Positions 45,098-55,900 of a stretch of DNA of 64,000 nt are shown here, piece after piece (position 1 is the stretch's first letter; the number at the start of each line of letters is the position of its first letter). The stretch comes from Vibrio sp. S9_S30 (GTDB lineage: Bacteria; Pseudomonadota; Gammaproteobacteria; Enterobacterales; Vibrionaceae). The notes under the pieces were generated by a model. That model searched no databases, was not told the origin of the DNA, and saw only the letters and a list, made by a program, of their open reading frames with translations. The stretch is taken from positions 124,001 to 188,000 of the forward strand of contig NZ_JAAUWT010000004.1 of the NCBI RefSeq assembly GCF_014694455.1, in the 5' to 3' direction. A program made the translations under genes and the position numbers.

Positions 45098-45844
45098 ATA
45101 TCTTAGTTATTATTAATGGTGTCATGAGTGGCTTCAATGTGTGATAAGAAAAGTAACACTTAGATAGAGTATCAATTAGATAGTTTATTAATGGCGTTAT
45201 CTAAACGACTGACCGCATCTAGACCAATAATTCGTTTCTATCATTTAATATTACTGAAATAATGACAGCTATACTTATTTCTGTTTTCTTTGTCAATAGG
45301 GTATTAATAAGTGAGCCGGATTCTATGAGGTAATGTCTACCACTGATAATTTAAGATTTTAAGGTGATAAGTTTTAGTTTTGAGATCCAAATTGGATTTT
45401 AACTCTTCGTATTTACAAAGAGACATATTTACAAAAGAAAAGATACAGTTAAACGCTTGTTTGAAACTTGAAGTTGTTCACTGTTTTCAAATGTTAAATT
45501 AGTGTTAAATCCTGCATTTATTCAATATATTGGATTTTTAACTATTAATTTTTGCAATCAATGGGTTTAATCTCTTTGCGTTGTTCTGAGTTTAGGGGAA
45601 CGTTTGCTTTATTCATGAATTTGATACCAAGTATCCCATTCATAGAATATAAATATAATCGAATAAGGTAGTTTCAGATCTAGTCTAGTAGGAACCATTA
45701 TAAGAATAGCTCAGCCTCGCTGCTCGCTGAAGTGAGGAGGTACTGGGATATTGATGTTCAATTTAGCTCCGTCTAACGACATACTATAGTGCGTGAATGA
45801 CATTTTTATGACGGAGAAGCAAAAGACTCGGAGAAGGTCGGTAC
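45098..45844. promoter_or_regulatory. Long regulatory region before the peptide importer operon
   Basis: About 750 bp with no gene. It contains the exact copy of the PsrA-like 17-mer (45449-45465), a dyad ATCCAA-A-TTGGAT (45385-45397) and a direct repeat of ATTGGATTTT(T)AACT at 45391-45404 and 45530-45544. The length and the density of dyads suggest an elaborately regulated promoter for the downstream genes. Confidence 0.55.
45449..45465. promoter_or_regulatory. PsrA-box-like operator, second copy
   Basis: TTAAACGCTTGTTTGAA is the exact reverse complement of the 17-mer upstream of the PsrA-like gene at 30333-30349. It lies 380 bp upstream of the peptide importer operon. Confidence 0.55.
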
Positions 45845-46867
45845 GTGTTATCTTATTTTTTACGTCGCTTAGGGCTTGTTATTCCAACTTTTCTAGGAAT
45901 AACCATTTTAATTTTCGCGATTACACGGTTTGTTCCTGGTGGTCCTGTTGAGCGAATGCTTGCGAACATGCAACCACAAGGAGACAGTGCGTCAACATCG
46001 GTAGCGGGTGACAGTTCTGCCTTGTCGGAAGCGCAAATGGCAGAATTGAACGCCTTCTATGGATTGGACAAACCTGTACTAGAAGCTTACGTTGATTGGC
46101 TGAGTAAGCTTGTTGCCCTAGATTTTGGCGAGTCAACTCGTTACTACGAACCGGTCACCGACATGATCGCTGAGAGATTGCCAGTATCTCTGTTTTACGG
46201 CGGTATGACGTTCTTCATAAGTTATTTTATATCGATACCGTTAGGTTATTACAAAGCTCTCAAGCATGGCAGTGTGTTTGATTCGTCTTCTTCAATTCTT
46301 ATTTTTCTTGGATACGCCTTACCAGGATACGTAGTGGGCGTGTTGCTGATTACATGGTTTAGCTACAACTTAGAGTGGTTTCCGATGGGGGGCTTCGTTG
46401 GAGATGATTTTGACGATTATGAAACGGTATACGAGCGTGTCAAAGACATCATGTGGCATGCAATTTTACCTTTGATCTGTTATCTCATTGGTGATTTCGC
46501 CACGCTCACCATGACCATGAAAAACAACCTCATGGAAAACCTTTCTTCAGATTACATCCGCACAGCGATAGCCAAAGGTTTACCGTTTCAAAAAGCGGTA
46601 AGAAAGCACGCGTTACGCAATAGTTTGATTCCAATAGCCAGCCATTTTGGTAACTCCTTGTTGTTCTTTATGTCTGGTTCTTTTTTGATTGAAGTGATTT
46701 TTAACATCGATGGCATTGGCTTGCTTGGGTATGAATCCATTATGGAGCGTGATTATCCAGTCGTAATGGGAATTGTCGCCATCAATGCTTTAATGCTTTT
46801 GGTTGGTAACATTGTGTCGGATATTTGTGTTGCGTTGGTCGACCCGCGTGTGAAGTTTGGAGCGTGA
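45845..46867 (+). CDS. Peptide ABC transporter permease, YejB-like
   Basis: This 340-residue permease belongs to the dipeptide/oligopeptide/nickel class. TM1 is at residues 9-29, followed by a periplasmic segment and the BPD permease domain from about residue 105, with about six helices in total. The ATPase-docking loop is IAKGLPFQKAVRKHALRN (about 240-257). It resembles YejB by its length and the QPQ-rich periplasmic stretch. It starts with GTG and has an AAGG site 8-10 bp before. It is the first gene of B-E-A-ATPase-ATPase, a different order from E. coli yejABEF. The upstream PsrA-like site is 380 bp away. Confidence 0.88.
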   Translation: MLSYFLRRLGLVIPTFLGITILIFAITRFVPGGPVERMLANMQPQGDSASTSVAGDSSALSEAQMAELNAFYGLDKPVLEAYVDWLSKLVALDFGESTRYYEPVTDMIAERLPVSLFYGGMTFFISYFISIPLGYYKALKHGSVFDSSSSILIFLGYALPGYVVGVLLITWFSYNLEWFPMGGFVGDDFDDYETVYERVKDIMWHAILPLICYLIGDFATLTMTMKNNLMENLSSDYIRTAIAKGLPFQKAVRKHALRNSLIPIASHFGNSLLFFMSGSFLIEVIFNIDGIGLLGYESIMERDYPVVMGIVAINALMLLVGNIVSDICVALVDPRVKFGA

Positions 46868-46869
46868 TC

Positions 46870-47913
46870 ATGTTGAATTTAACGCCTTTAACAAAAAAGA
46901 AAATCAAACGTTTTAAAGAGATTAAACGTGGCTATTGGTCATTCCTAATCTTATCCGTATTACTTGTAGCGTCTCTATTCGCGGAAGTGTTTGTTAACAG
47001 TAAAGCACTGGTTGTTAAGTATCAGGGAGAATGGTTTTTTCCTGTTGTTAGCGATGTTCACCTTGCTGAAACGTTTGGGCAGACCCACTCAGGTGAAGCC
47101 AATTACAGAGAGTTGGCTAAATCTCTTTCAACGTCCGATAATGGCGATTTTGTTCTGATGCCAATGGTTCCTTGGAACCCGTATGAACAAGACTTCAGTG
47201 ATGATTTCCCACCAACATCTCCTAATGCAGAAACAAAGCATTACTTAGGAACCGATGTCATTGGGCGCGATATTCTAGCTCGGCTGGTTTACGGTTTTAG
47301 AATCGCTATGGGCTTTGCATTACTCACAATGTCTATTTCGTACGCGATTGGTACGGCTGTTGGCTGTGCAATGGGCTTCTTTGGCGGAAAGTTTGATCTT
47401 TTTGTTCAGCGCCTTATTGAGGTTTGGTCGATGGTTCCTTTTCTCTATGTCATTATGATATTGGTATCGATCACTCAGCCCACTTTTACATTGTTTGTCG
47501 CCATTAACGTTTTATTCAGTTGGATGGGCTTGACGTGGTATATGCGAACCATGACGTATAAAGAGTCTGCTCGTGAATATGTCATGGCTGCAAGAGCATT
47601 AGGTGCGAGTACTTCAAGAATTCTGTTTAAGCACATTTTACCAAACACAATGGTCATGATTGTTACTCTTGCTCCGTTTACCATTGCAGCAAACATTACC
47701 GCTCTTACGGCTTTGGATTATTTAGGGTTGGGACTGCGCCCGCCAACACCAAGTTGGGGTGAATTGCTGCAGCAGGGCAAATCTAATTTGGACTCACCAT
47801 GGATTGTATCGTCGGTTGTTACGGCAATAGTATTAGTACTTATCATGGTGACCTTCATTGGAGAAGCGATTCGTGCTGCTTTTGATCCGAAGAAATTTAC
47901 TCGTTACGTATAA
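46870..47913 (+). CDS. Peptide ABC transporter permease, YejE-like
   Basis: This is the second permease of the importer, 347 residues. A YejE-type N-terminus (KKKIKRFKEIKRGYWSF) precedes TM1 at about 26-45. A ~100-residue periplasmic region follows, carrying the YejE feature VVKYQGEWFFP. The permease domain contains the docking loop AARALGASTSRILFKHILPN (about 237-256). The frame opens upstream with TTG, but ATG 46870 has GGAG at 9-bp spacing. The start is 3 bp after the YejB-like stop. Together the two form the membrane channel of the peptide importer. YejABEF in enterobacteria imports oligopeptides, including microcin C. Confidence 0.9.
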   Translation: MLNLTPLTKKKIKRFKEIKRGYWSFLILSVLLVASLFAEVFVNSKALVVKYQGEWFFPVVSDVHLAETFGQTHSGEANYRELAKSLSTSDNGDFVLMPMVPWNPYEQDFSDDFPPTSPNAETKHYLGTDVIGRDILARLVYGFRIAMGFALLTMSISYAIGTAVGCAMGFFGGKFDLFVQRLIEVWSMVPFLYVIMILVSITQPTFTLFVAINVLFSWMGLTWYMRTMTYKESAREYVMAARALGASTSRILFKHILPNTMVMIVTLAPFTIAANITALTALDYLGLGLRPPTPSWGELLQQGKSNLDSPWIVSSVVTAIVLVLIMVTFIGEAIRAAFDPKKFTRYV

Positions 47914-47939
47914 CTAGAATAATGAAATAGGGAATGTTT

Positions 47940-49766
47940 ATGAAAAAATTAGTCATGGCTGCGTTGCTCTCTGCAACAGGATTTGCAGCACAAGCAGCCA
48001 CGCTGCCAGAAGGGTTAACATGGAAAACAAACTGGGATGAGCCTTTGATTGGTTCAGAAGAAGCTAAGCGAGGTGGGACCTATAGAACGCACCTTCTCAG
48101 TTTTCCACAAACGTTACGTAGTGTCGGACCCGATTCCAATTCAGGGTTGCGTTCATACTTTCTAGACAGTGTTCCGTCACTGGTTGGGCAACACCCCGAC
48201 ACGTTAGAGTGGATTCCTGACTTAGCAAATGAATGGGCGTTTGCGGGTGAGAACAAAACGGTCTATTTCAAGTTGAACCCAGAAGCTGAGTGGTCTGATG
48301 GTGAAAAGGTAACGGCAGACGATTTTGTTTTCATGCTAAAGTTCTTCCGTTCAAAAGATATTGTTGCGCCTTGGTACAATACTTACTACACAGAGCAAAT
48401 TGCTGATGTTGTTAAGATTGACGAACACACAATCGCTGCGGTATCTGCCATAGAAAAAAATCCAGATGAACTACTGCGTATGCTCGGTAGCCTTCGCCCT
48501 AGACCAGAGCACTTTTATAAGCCTTCCAAGGATGAAAACGGCGATGGTATTGACGATGACTTTGTCCGAAAATATAACTTTAAAAGTGAGCCTACTACCT
48601 ACGCCTATTATTTAGACAAAGTGGAGAAAGGGAAAAACCTCACCTTTAAACATGTTGGTGATGATTGGTGGGGATACAGCAATCGGTATTACAAAAACCG
48701 TTTTAACGTAGACAAAATTCGCTTCAAAGTGATTCGTGATATCGATATTGCGCGCAAACACTTTGAAAAAGGAAATTTAGACGCATTTAGTGTCATTCTT
48801 CCTGGAATTTGGCACGAGAAAACCAATACGGAACCCTACCAAAAAGGTTATATACACCGTTTTTGGGGCTTCAATGAATTGCCTCAAGGTGCTGGTGGTT
48901 TGTGGATTAACTCAGCAAAAAATCACTTAAATGACATCAATCTGCGTCAGGGCATAATGTATGCAACTGATTATGATGGGATGATCGAAAAAATTACTCG
49001 TGGTGATTACTCCCGCAAACCTCATGCGATGGGCTTTGGTCACGGAAAGTACGATATGCCAAATCCCATGCCGCCTAAATTTGACCCTGAGTTAGCAGGT
49101 GAATTCTTTGCTAAAGCAGGATTCGACAAAATAGGGGCTGACGGCATTCGCGTTAATGCACAAGGCGAACGATTGAGTTTTGCCATTACTTACGGCTTCA
49201 ACTCTTGGACTCCTCGAATCGCTTTTCTTAAAGAGCAAGGCAAAAAAGCCGGTATTGACTTTACGTTAAATTTGGTTGACGGATCATCCGCATTTAAGTT
49301 CATTTTAGAGAAAAAGCATGAACTAGCGTTTATCAATATGGGAGGGGGAGAGGTTCCAGCTTACTGGGAATACTTCCATTCCGCTAATGCAAATAAACCT
49401 CAAACGAACAATCATACAAACTTTAGTTCGCCCGAGCTAGATACGCTGATCATGCAGTACAGAAAAGAGTTCGATGTTGTTAAGAAGCAGGAGCTCTCTC
49501 ATCAAATTCAGCAAAAGATTACCGACGCTCACGTAATCGTACCGGGATACATGGTTCCTTATACTCGTGAGGCGTACTGGCGTTACCTGAAATACCCAGA
49601 GCAAGCGATGAATCGTTTTACCGATAGCATATTCCCAATCGATCGTGTGGTAGGTCTTCACACTTTCTGGATTGATGAAGAAGAAAAGAAAGCGACAAAG
49701 AAAGCCGCAAAAAGCGGAAAATCATTCGAGCCAGTAACGGTCATGGATACGCGCTACAAGCTTTAG
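47940..49766 (+). CDS. Peptide ABC transporter substrate-binding protein, YejA-like
   Basis: This 608-residue family 5 extracellular binding protein captures peptides in the periplasm. The signal peptide spans residues 1-20 (ATGFAAQA). Motifs such as WSDGEKVTADDFVF near 112 are typical of the family. YejA is about 604 residues, so the length agrees and exceeds OppA/DppA (~540). A C-terminal lysine-rich tail (EEEKKATKKAAKSGK) is unusual. Two ATGs are in frame (47934 and 47940); the AGGGA site at 47929 favours the second at 6-bp spacing. The gene lies third, 26 bp after the YejE-like gene, whereas yejA is first in E. coli. Confidence 0.9.
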   Translation: MKKLVMAALLSATGFAAQAATLPEGLTWKTNWDEPLIGSEEAKRGGTYRTHLLSFPQTLRSVGPDSNSGLRSYFLDSVPSLVGQHPDTLEWIPDLANEWAFAGENKTVYFKLNPEAEWSDGEKVTADDFVFMLKFFRSKDIVAPWYNTYYTEQIADVVKIDEHTIAAVSAIEKNPDELLRMLGSLRPRPEHFYKPSKDENGDGIDDDFVRKYNFKSEPTTYAYYLDKVEKGKNLTFKHVGDDWWGYSNRYYKNRFNVDKIRFKVIRDIDIARKHFEKGNLDAFSVILPGIWHEKTNTEPYQKGYIHRFWGFNELPQGAGGLWINSAKNHLNDINLRQGIMYATDYDGMIEKITRGDYSRKPHAMGFGHGKYDMPNPMPPKFDPELAGEFFAKAGFDKIGADGIRVNAQGERLSFAITYGFNSWTPRIAFLKEQGKKAGIDFTLNLVDGSSAFKFILEKKHELAFINMGGGEVPAYWEYFHSANANKPQTNNHTNFSSPELDTLIMQYRKEFDVVKKQELSHQIQQKITDAHVIVPGYMVPYTREAYWRYLKYPEQAMNRFTDSIFPIDRVVGLHTFWIDEEEKKATKKAAKSGKSFEPVTVMDTRYKL

Positions 49767-49780
49767 TCAGGAGAAGTGGT

Positions 49781-50647
49781 ATGTCCGCGGAAACAATATT
49801 AAGTGTCAGAGACCTAGAAACGGAATTTACGACCGACGATGGTGTTGTCAAGATTTTGCATGGGGTCAATTTTGATGTAAAAGCGGGTAGAACACTCGGT
49901 ATCGTTGGTGAATCTGGGTGTGGCAAGAGTGTCACATCCATGTCCATCATGGGGCTTCTTCCGAAGCCTTATGGTCGAGTTACTAAAGGTAAGATATTGT
50001 ACCGCGGAACTGATCTTGTGACGCTTCCCGCTGAAGAAATGCACAAAATGCGTGGGGATAATATTTCGATTATTTTCCAAGACCCAATGACCGCGCTAAA
50101 CCCAGTTCATACGATTGGTAGGCAGTTGAATGAAGTTCTGGAGTTGCATCGTCCAGAACTTTCTAGAGCAGAAAGGAATGCTTACTCGCTTGAAATGCTT
50201 GAAAAAGTACGCATTCCCATGCCTGAAAAGAGGTTAAATGAATACCCACATAACCTGTCTGGTGGAATGAGGCAGCGTGTCATGATTGCAATGGCACTCG
50301 CTTGTAAACCCGACATTCTGATTTGCGATGAGCCAACTACAGCACTCGATGTAACGGTGCAAGCTTCGATACTTGAACTTATGCGCGAACTTCAAGAAGA
50401 AACGGGAATGGCGATGATATTCATTACCCATGACCTCGGTGTTGTTGCTGAAATATGCGATGACGTAGCCGTCATGTATGGTGGAAAAGTTGTCGAATAT
50501 GCCGACGTGTTCGATCTATTCGACAATCCTCAGCACCCTTACACTGAAAGATTGATGGGTTTAATGCCAAGCTTAGATGATGAACCAAAGCAACCGATTG
50601 AAATAAAACCCATTGATATCAATGCGTTTCCTGAGTTTAGAGGCTGA
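49781..50647 (+). CDS. Peptide ABC transporter ATP-binding protein 1 (DppD/OppD type, short)
   Basis: This is a 288-residue ATPase: Walker A GESGCGKS at about residues 43-50, signature LSGGMRQR near 155-162, Walker B LICDEPT near 176-182. E. coli YejF fuses two such ATPases in one chain; here they are separate genes. The protein stops soon after the 'HPYTERLMGLMPSL' segment and lacks the ~40-residue C-terminal cysteine-rich oligopeptide-transporter extension usual in OppD and DppD (over 320 residues). It looks complete as a shorter variant, because the stop is followed directly by the next gene. Strong AGGAG ribosome site. The stop overlaps the next start (TGATG). Confidence 0.92.
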   Translation: MSAETILSVRDLETEFTTDDGVVKILHGVNFDVKAGRTLGIVGESGCGKSVTSMSIMGLLPKPYGRVTKGKILYRGTDLVTLPAEEMHKMRGDNISIIFQDPMTALNPVHTIGRQLNEVLELHRPELSRAERNAYSLEMLEKVRIPMPEKRLNEYPHNLSGGMRQRVMIAMALACKPDILICDEPTTALDVTVQASILELMRELQEETGMAMIFITHDLGVVAEICDDVAVMYGGKVVEYADVFDLFDNPQHPYTERLMGLMPSLDDEPKQPIEIKPIDINAFPEFRG

Positions 50648-51513
50648 TGGCTGTGATGGATGAAGTACTAAGAATTGTAGATCTAAAGCAGCACTTTGTG
50701 TCTGGAAAAGGCATTTTGAAGAAGGGCTATACCGTTAAAGCGGTAGATGGTGTCTCGTTTTCTGTTGCTCGTGGTGAAACTTTGGGGCTAGTGGGAGAAT
50801 CTGGTTGTGGGAAAAGTACGCTTGGTCGAACGATATTAAAGCTGTTTGAACCTACGGAAGGAAAAATCTTCTTTGAAGGGGAAGATATTACTAAGCTCAG
50901 TTCACGACAAATGCGTCCTTTGCGTAAAGACATGCAAATAGTCTTTCAAGATCCGATGGAATCTCTTAATCAGCGACATACTATCGGTATGATTTTGGAA
51001 GAACCTTATATTATTCATGGTGTGGGAACAAGCGAGGAACGTAAAAACTGGGTATTGGAATTACTTGAAAAAGTAGGATTGCCAGCGAACTCAATAGAAC
51101 GTTATCCTCATGAATTCTCAGGCGGACAGCGACAGCGTATTGGTATTGCTAGAGCGATTGCGCTAAAGCCAAAGCTCCTCATTTGTGACGAGTCCGTATC
51201 TGCGCTGGATGTGTCTGTGCAAGCTCAGATCTTGAACTTATTGCTCCGATTACAGAAAGAAATGAATCTTGCCATGATTTTTATATCACACGATCTCTCT
51301 GTGGTTCGTCATGTATCGGACAGAGTAGCGGTCATGTATTTTGGCAAAATTGTTGAGTTAGGTAATGTAAAAGCGATATATGATAACCCTCAAGCGGACT
51401 ATACTAAAACGCTTTTATCTGCCATACCAATTACACACCCTAAATATCGTGAGTACAAAAACAAAAAATCGTTTCTAAAGAGTGGAAATGAAAAATTATT
51501 AATAGATGGTTAA
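50647..51513 (+). CDS. Peptide ABC transporter ATP-binding protein 2 (DppF/OppF type)
   Basis: This 288-residue second ATPase of the importer has Walker A GESGCGKS near residue 55, the FQDPMESLNQRHT segment, signature FSGGQRQR near 157 and the LICDESVSALD Walker B near 180. It corresponds to the second half of E. coli YejF. The C-terminus is basic (YREYKNKKSFLKSG). Its start overlaps the stop of the first ATPase gene, so translation is coupled. It is the last gene of the importer operon; no good terminator follows. The next gene, an outer-membrane protein, lies 556 bp away on the same strand. Confidence 0.92.
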   Translation: MAVMDEVLRIVDLKQHFVSGKGILKKGYTVKAVDGVSFSVARGETLGLVGESGCGKSTLGRTILKLFEPTEGKIFFEGEDITKLSSRQMRPLRKDMQIVFQDPMESLNQRHTIGMILEEPYIIHGVGTSEERKNWVLELLEKVGLPANSIERYPHEFSGGQRQRIGIARAIALKPKLLICDESVSALDVSVQAQILNLLLRLQKEMNLAMIFISHDLSVVRHVSDRVAVMYFGKIVELGNVKAIYDNPQADYTKTLLSAIPITHPKYREYKNKKSFLKSGNEKLLIDG

Positions 51514-52069
51514 AAATGTTTACATTTAAAGGATGAAGTGACTCGAATATTAATAAATAGATACACTCTAAAAGATGAACTTTATCCCAATTTAAGAGAT
51601 AGTAAGCATTAGGTTCAATACCTATCAAATTGAATGTAGTTTGTTCATACGGATAATCATCAAACTATATAGCATATCTATACTAACAAAGTCTTGGCTG
51701 GGCTTAACTGAGAATAAATACTCATTTATATTGTAAAAGGAATTACAGGACAGGCAGCATATGAATAAACATCAAATCTAATAATCGAATTATTTAGTTA
51801 TATTTCATAAATTAAAGCTATGAAGATCTCATAGCTACCACGACCATTTATGATGGATATCTGAATAAAATATCAGTAGTTAATGTTGGTTATATTAATA
51901 CTAACACCCTTCAATGGGTGTGGGATTTCTATGCCTTTTGATTACTGTTGATATTTTGAAGAGTAGCGGCTGAATTAACTTCAGTAAGCCTTTTTATCCC
52001 TTTCATTTATAGGGAAGGTCTCGTGCACTTCAAATTTAGGGAAACTAAACAGGAAAAACGGAAACGTTT
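51514..52069. promoter_or_regulatory. AT-rich region before the outer-membrane protein/protease pair
   Basis: 556 bp, strongly AT-rich, with no supported gene. It includes a small hairpin with ACACCC/GGGTGT arms at about 51904-51921. No clear terminator for the ATPase gene is visible, so read-through into the barrel/protease pair is possible, but a separate promoter probably lies here. Confidence 0.45.
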
Positions 52070-52927
52070 ATGCAGCACACAAATAAATTTGCGTTGCCAA
52101 AGCTTGTTTTAATGACTGGCGTTTTAGCCTCGTGTAATGCGTTGGCGGATGAACAAAAGGAAATGAAACAGGAAGAAGCAGCGAACAGTGCCGTTCAGGA
52201 AGAGGTGGTCGAAACGCAATATGGGGGTAGCCTTTCGTTTGCTTATCAAACCAATATTTATCATCCCGATGATTATCGTTCCTCACGAGCATTAAACTGG
52301 AGCGCTATATTTTCAGCAACAGAAGGAAAATTAACAGCGTTCATAACAACGGGGGCTTATCGAGCTCTTGAGGATAGAACAGGAGACTTCTTTACTGACA
52401 CCGCAATGGGTCTGTCTTATTCAAGTCTTGGGAAGTTTTGGGAAACGGGCAACGTGGGTATTAGTGGTCAGTTGACCGTACCGACCTCCGAAACCTCTCG
52501 TAAACAGAGTCTGAATACCGCATTCAGATTGGCGCTGCCGATCAGTTTTAAGATCTCTGAAGTGGGCTTGTCATTCAGTCCTCGTATTCGGAAGAACTTT
52601 CACTCATATAAGACGGCTGGTGGCAGTTCTTTGAGTGAGTGGATCTACTCTATATCTGCTGGCGTCAATTACTCAGTAAATAAGTTCAATTTTGGAGCTT
52701 CTTTACTTGGGGGGAACAGTATTAGCTACCAAGGTACAAGACGTAGCAGCTTTACCTACGGCGGTAGCTTATACGGGAGCTATAAAGCCACAGATTACCT
52801 TTCTCTGTCACTAAGCGCATCTTCTAATGGTGTTTATGCGGATGCAGAGCGAGGCACTTTAGGCAATATCGACCTATTTAATAGCGAGAAAGCCATTTAT
52901 GTTGCGACAGCAACATTCTCTTTTTAG
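52070..52927 (+). CDS. Outer-membrane beta-barrel protein of unknown function
   Basis: This is a 285-residue exported protein. The N-terminal signal spans about residues 1-27 (VLASCNALA), then a short charged segment rich in E/Q (DEQKEMKQEEAANSAVQEE) precedes alternating hydrophobic/hydrophilic strands that fill the rest. It ends in phenylalanine (ATATFSF), the outer-membrane barrel signature. A barrel of perhaps 10-12 strands is likely. It lies 29 bp before the giant metalloprotease gene on the same strand, so the two are co-transcribed. It may anchor, display or export the protease; no POTRA or plug domain is visible. Function is not recognised. Confidence 0.75.
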   Translation: MQHTNKFALPKLVLMTGVLASCNALADEQKEMKQEEAANSAVQEEVVETQYGGSLSFAYQTNIYHPDDYRSSRALNWSAIFSATEGKLTAFITTGAYRALEDRTGDFFTDTAMGLSYSSLGKFWETGNVGISGQLTVPTSETSRKQSLNTAFRLALPISFKISEVGLSFSPRIRKNFHSYKTAGGSSLSEWIYSISAGVNYSVNKFNFGASLLGGNSISYQGTRRSSFTYGGSLYGSYKATDYLSLSLSASSNGVYADAERGTLGNIDLFNSEKAIYVATATFSF

Positions 52928-52956
52928 GAAATAAAAACAACAACAGGTAGTTACTT

Positions 52957-55900
52957 ATGAATTTTAAGAAACTGAGTTTGGTCACAGCAGTAGGTGCGGC
53001 ACTAGTAGGCTGTGGTGCTGATGATCAGGCATATGATTATGTCGATAAAGACATAAACCAGTCAGCATTGTCTAGCTTAACAGGAAGTGCTCCAGTAAAA
53101 GTAGGCAGCTGTGCAGATTGTTATGAGATACCACTAGAAGGTATATGGATGTTCCAACAGACGTTTGGCGATGTAACCCGCACATCTGACGTTCATCCGT
53201 ACATGTATGATTTTCTGAATTCGGAAAAATTAGTAAAACTTAAATTTACTGAAGACGGTCTAGTAGCGGAAAAACTAGAAGGTGACATTACGTTCGAAGG
53301 GGAAGTTACACGTTTTCCAGGAAGTCACAATGAACCGAGGCTCTTAACCCTAGAAGGCTCATACGAAGCTTATCAGTGTAAAGAAGATTCTTATGGCGAC
53401 TGTACGAATAAAGAAGAAAAAGTTTCAGATCCAGCCATTCGTTGGTGGCAGAAAACACACTTTACCCCAGAATACGACAAATTAACTGTTCACGATGATC
53501 AAACAATATTTGAAGCTTATTTCGATAATCTGATCAATAAAAATGTAACGCATGTTGATTTTGATCCAAAAAATGGTGTTATAAATATTGAGTTTGAACA
53601 TAACACAGTTGGTGATGGCTTTTATGGAGAGCCAGAGAAAAATACTGTGTTCTACTCTTTGGTGCGACTTGATACGGTAGCTTCACAAGACTACACTCCA
53701 GTGCACTATGATCTTCCTGAGCACGATAAGTTTGGGATGTTCAAAACACCTTACGAAAAGCTTGATCCTAATTACATCCAAAACCAAATTGGGTACGAAG
53801 GCTATTTCCTTAATCGATTCAACCCTGAAAAAGAGCAAATTGAATACTATTTAAGTGATGAGTTTTTTGTAAAAGATGAATCAGGGAATCTAGCTTATCA
53901 ACAGTGGCTTGACGCAACAGTTCGAGGTTTTGAGCTAATCAATAAGAGCCTTGAAGATAAATTCTCTCCTAATGGAAGAATTGTCCCTAAGCTAGTATTA
54001 GTTAATGCGAACGATACAACCCCAAGTGGTGTGCATGTCGGTGACCTTCGTAAAAACGTTGTCCACATCGTTCCAGAAGCAAGTGATGGCGGTGGCGGTG
54101 GCTTAGGTCCAAGTTATGCAAACCCTCTAACTGGTGAGATACTTAATGCCTATACAATAATGTTTCCAGGTAACCTAATGATGTCGACTAATAGACATTG
54201 GGACACTTTGGTGAAACATTATAATAAAGGAACGCTAGAACCAGAAAATACTGATAGTTCAACTGACGATGCGGGTGTTGTGTCGGAAGGTGCTGGCTTT
54301 AAGGCTTCTACTCAATCGCTAGAACTAGCCGTTCAAGTTAATGATGGCGCAATATCTAGAGAAAAAGCATTTGATGAAGTTTCAAGTTCTGTTTTCACAT
54401 ACGAATATAGTGATGAAGAGAGTATTGATCTACAGCAGGTTAAAAGTGAAGAAGAGACTAAATTGGAGAAGATGATTGAGAATAACATCTACCCAATTGA
54501 TCTTTATTCAGTTTCATCAGCGGTCAAAAAATCAAATATCACAGAGTTAGACTTTTTCAATCAAGGTTTCTATTTCGAGCAAACTGAAGATGAAATAAAT
54601 TCAGGTGTTAAGCCAGTTCTAAAGTCTTGGGCTGATTTGAATGAAGCTCAGCGTAATGCAGTTACAGTCGAGATATCGACTCACTACTACATGAACGTAT
54701 TAGTTCACGAGATTGGACATAACCTAGGGCTGCGACACAACTTTGCAGGTAGTTATGATGGTCATAACTTTTATACCAGCTCTGAGCTAGCCTCAATGGG
54801 GCTCGAAGGTACCAATGCAACTTCTTCTATAATGGACTACAACCCTTCAGCATTAAATACTCAACCAGCGTTTGGTCACTATGATAGAGCTGCATTGAGA
54901 TTCGCATACCAACGTAAAGTTGAGTCGCATGACATTGTTGATGAAGAGGTACTGTCTGATACTGAAGTGGCTACAGCTCTTCGCACATACAGACAGCCAG
55001 ATGCAGTAAGTTTTGTTGATCTAACTCACAACGATAGTGAAAAAAGAGAAAACCTTAAACTGCAATCAGGTCTATCTAAATTACTACATTCAACTGAGCT
55101 GGCTGATTCTGGTCAGGAATTACGTGACTACGCTTATTGTACGGACGGTAAAGGACGCAGACCTTCAGAAACTGGCTGTTTAATCTTTGACGAAGGCAGT
55201 AGCTTGACACAGGTTACGGATTACCATGCAGAGCAATTTGAAGATCGTTTTGATGTTTATTCTGAAAGACAAGAACGCGTTGAATTTAATGAAAACCGAC
55301 GTTATATCTTTAAGTTTTTGAATCTACATCGTTCTTTTGCAAAGATGAACATGGTCCTAGACGATTATTATCAAGAGTTTAGAAGTAACCCTGTATTACC
55401 TTCTAGCGTTTGTCCTGACAACATAGCGAACCTTTCTGTTGTGGAGCAAAAGAAATGTGATGCTGCGCAGGCTGCCTATAAGCAAGCGTACTTTTATCTA
55501 GATGTTTTGAGAGCACCAGAGAAGTCTTGTCAAGTTGAGCTTGTTGAATATAAATGGAATGATACTGATTCTAAGTTCGAGCAAAGCTATGCTGGCGATA
55601 CTTATTATGGTTTGTCTACAATGAACTATCTAGCTGGTGTCATTGGAGGTCAGTCTTACACAGGGCAAATGAAGTTGCCTACAAGTTGTTTTGACACAAA
55701 CCTAGGTGAAGCACTAGCAAGCGGCGTTCAAAATTGGACAAATCCGTCTACAGGTGTACGTTATCAGATTTCTTATCGTATTAAAGGTGAATCTACTCAC
55801 GGTGAATTCTTCAATAAAGTACGCTTAAGTCAGCGAGCTAGTTCAGAGCGCGCTTCTTCAATCGGATATGAAGTTGATCACTTAGGTTCTTGGATGGACA

